Shown: piece after piece, positions 60,854 through 64,000 of the stretch
Numbering within the stretch: position 1 is the first letter of the stretch
Layout of the letters: every line of letters starts with the position of its first letter
NCBI RefSeq assembly: GCF_028682175.1
Contig: NZ_JANHKS010000008.1
Location: 62,001-126,000, forward strand
DNA from: Pseudomonas putida
Lineage (GTDB): Bacteria > Pseudomonadota > Gammaproteobacteria > Pseudomonadales > Pseudomonadaceae
Direction: 5' to 3'
DNA: 64,000 nucleotides
The notes under the pieces: generated by a model
Seen by the model: the letters and a program-made list of their open reading frames with translations, nothing else
What the model was told of the DNA's origin: nothing
Databases searched by the model: none
Made by a program: the position numbers and the translations under genes

Positions 60854-61206
60854 GGTGTCGTCCTTGAACGTGAGATAAGGCTGCGGATTCTAGCGTTCAT
60901 TAAACGGTTGTGCATGTAGGACGGGGCTGAAAGTCGCGGGGGAATCAGTGTCGTGGAAGGGTTAAACGTTTCCATGCCGATACGGAAATGCGACATCCAT
61001 CTGCAGCGGTACGGCTTGCGGGCGGGGGGTGTTGAGGGCGCTGTCGCGGGCAAGCGCGCTCCTACAGGGGGGCAGGAGCGTAGCAGTCCGGCTTGCCGGC
61101 GTTGGCGATTTGAGGGTCGCCGACGCCGGCAAGCCGGACTGCTACGGGGTTGTGTCGTGCTTTCTGGCGGTGTTGACCTGCGTGGCGCCGTCGCGGATAA
61201 GCCGCC
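60854..61206. repeat. Gap with REP elements before the acnA stop
   Basis: This 353-bp gap between the CPBP gene start and the acnA stop has no gene. From about 61044 to 61147 it holds one GCGGGCAAGCGCGCTCCTAC element and a facing pair of GTAGCAGTCCGGCTTGCCGG elements around a short loop. Confidence 0.88.
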
Positions 61207-63948
<2,742 letters not shown>

Positions 63949-64000
63949 GAACTAACTCCTTCACTGATCCGCAAGATTGCGGACGGGCTTATCACGAACG

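Overview
The window is from a high-GC gammaproteobacterium, almost certainly a Pseudomonas of the fluorescens complex. The evidence is the mfd/gap, sthA-GDPD-PilZ-lolCDE and ccoNOQP-ccoGHIS blocks, an aer/acnA pair, and many Pseudomonas-type REP palindromes (GTAGGAGCG... and GTAGCAGTCCGGC... families) in the spaces between genes. No rRNA, tRNA, phage, insertion sequence or CRISPR array was seen.

Layout. 1-3033 (minus): an apparent operon of a GntP-type permease, a MurR/RpiR regulator and a D-aminoacylase cut by the window edge, probably for uptake and deacylation of N-acyl-D-amino acids. 3.7-9.6 kb: a GlxA-type regulator divergent from an isonitrile hydratase (inhA), a TetR regulator divergent from a metallo-beta-lactamase-fold hydrolase with two matching operators, a Rieske/FAD oxidoreductase and a GFA-family protein. 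9.8-17.2 kb: a chemoreceptor, an AGE-family sugar epimerase/isomerase, an AbrB-family membrane protein divergent from a LysR regulator, a small acidic protein and a FAN1-like VRR-NUC nuclease. 17.6-28.6 kb: a SWIM/SNF2 helicase, a CsiV-like protein, mfd, a long-form GAPDH, an MHS-family transporter and a chalcone-isomerase-fold protein. 29-35.1 kb: sthA, GDPD, a PilZ protein and lolCDE. 35.1-44.9 kb (minus): the cbb3 oxidase structural operon ccoNOQP and its assembly genes ccoGHIS plus a TauE/SafE-type membrane protein, with a PIN/Phd toxin-antitoxin pair wedged between ccoP and ccoG.

46.5-58.3 kb is the accessory part. Five minus-strand genes encode proteins built from about nineteen copies of one roughly 100-residue Ig-like module with a GD-x-[IV]-x-L-x-W-x-G core. 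A pertactin-like autotransporter lies among them on the plus strand and a small unknown gene lies at one end. Two of the module genes share a 29-bp promoter-like element with identical spacing. None of the module proteins has a recognisable signal peptide. The block sits between the cco region and aer, which I recall as near neighbours in P. aeruginosa, so it looks like an insertion; it is the best candidate for an undescribed system. 58.4-63.9 kb returns to core genes: the aerotaxis receptor aer, a CPBP-family membrane protease and acnA.

Comparisons with P. aeruginosa PAO1 gene order are from memory and were not checked by search.
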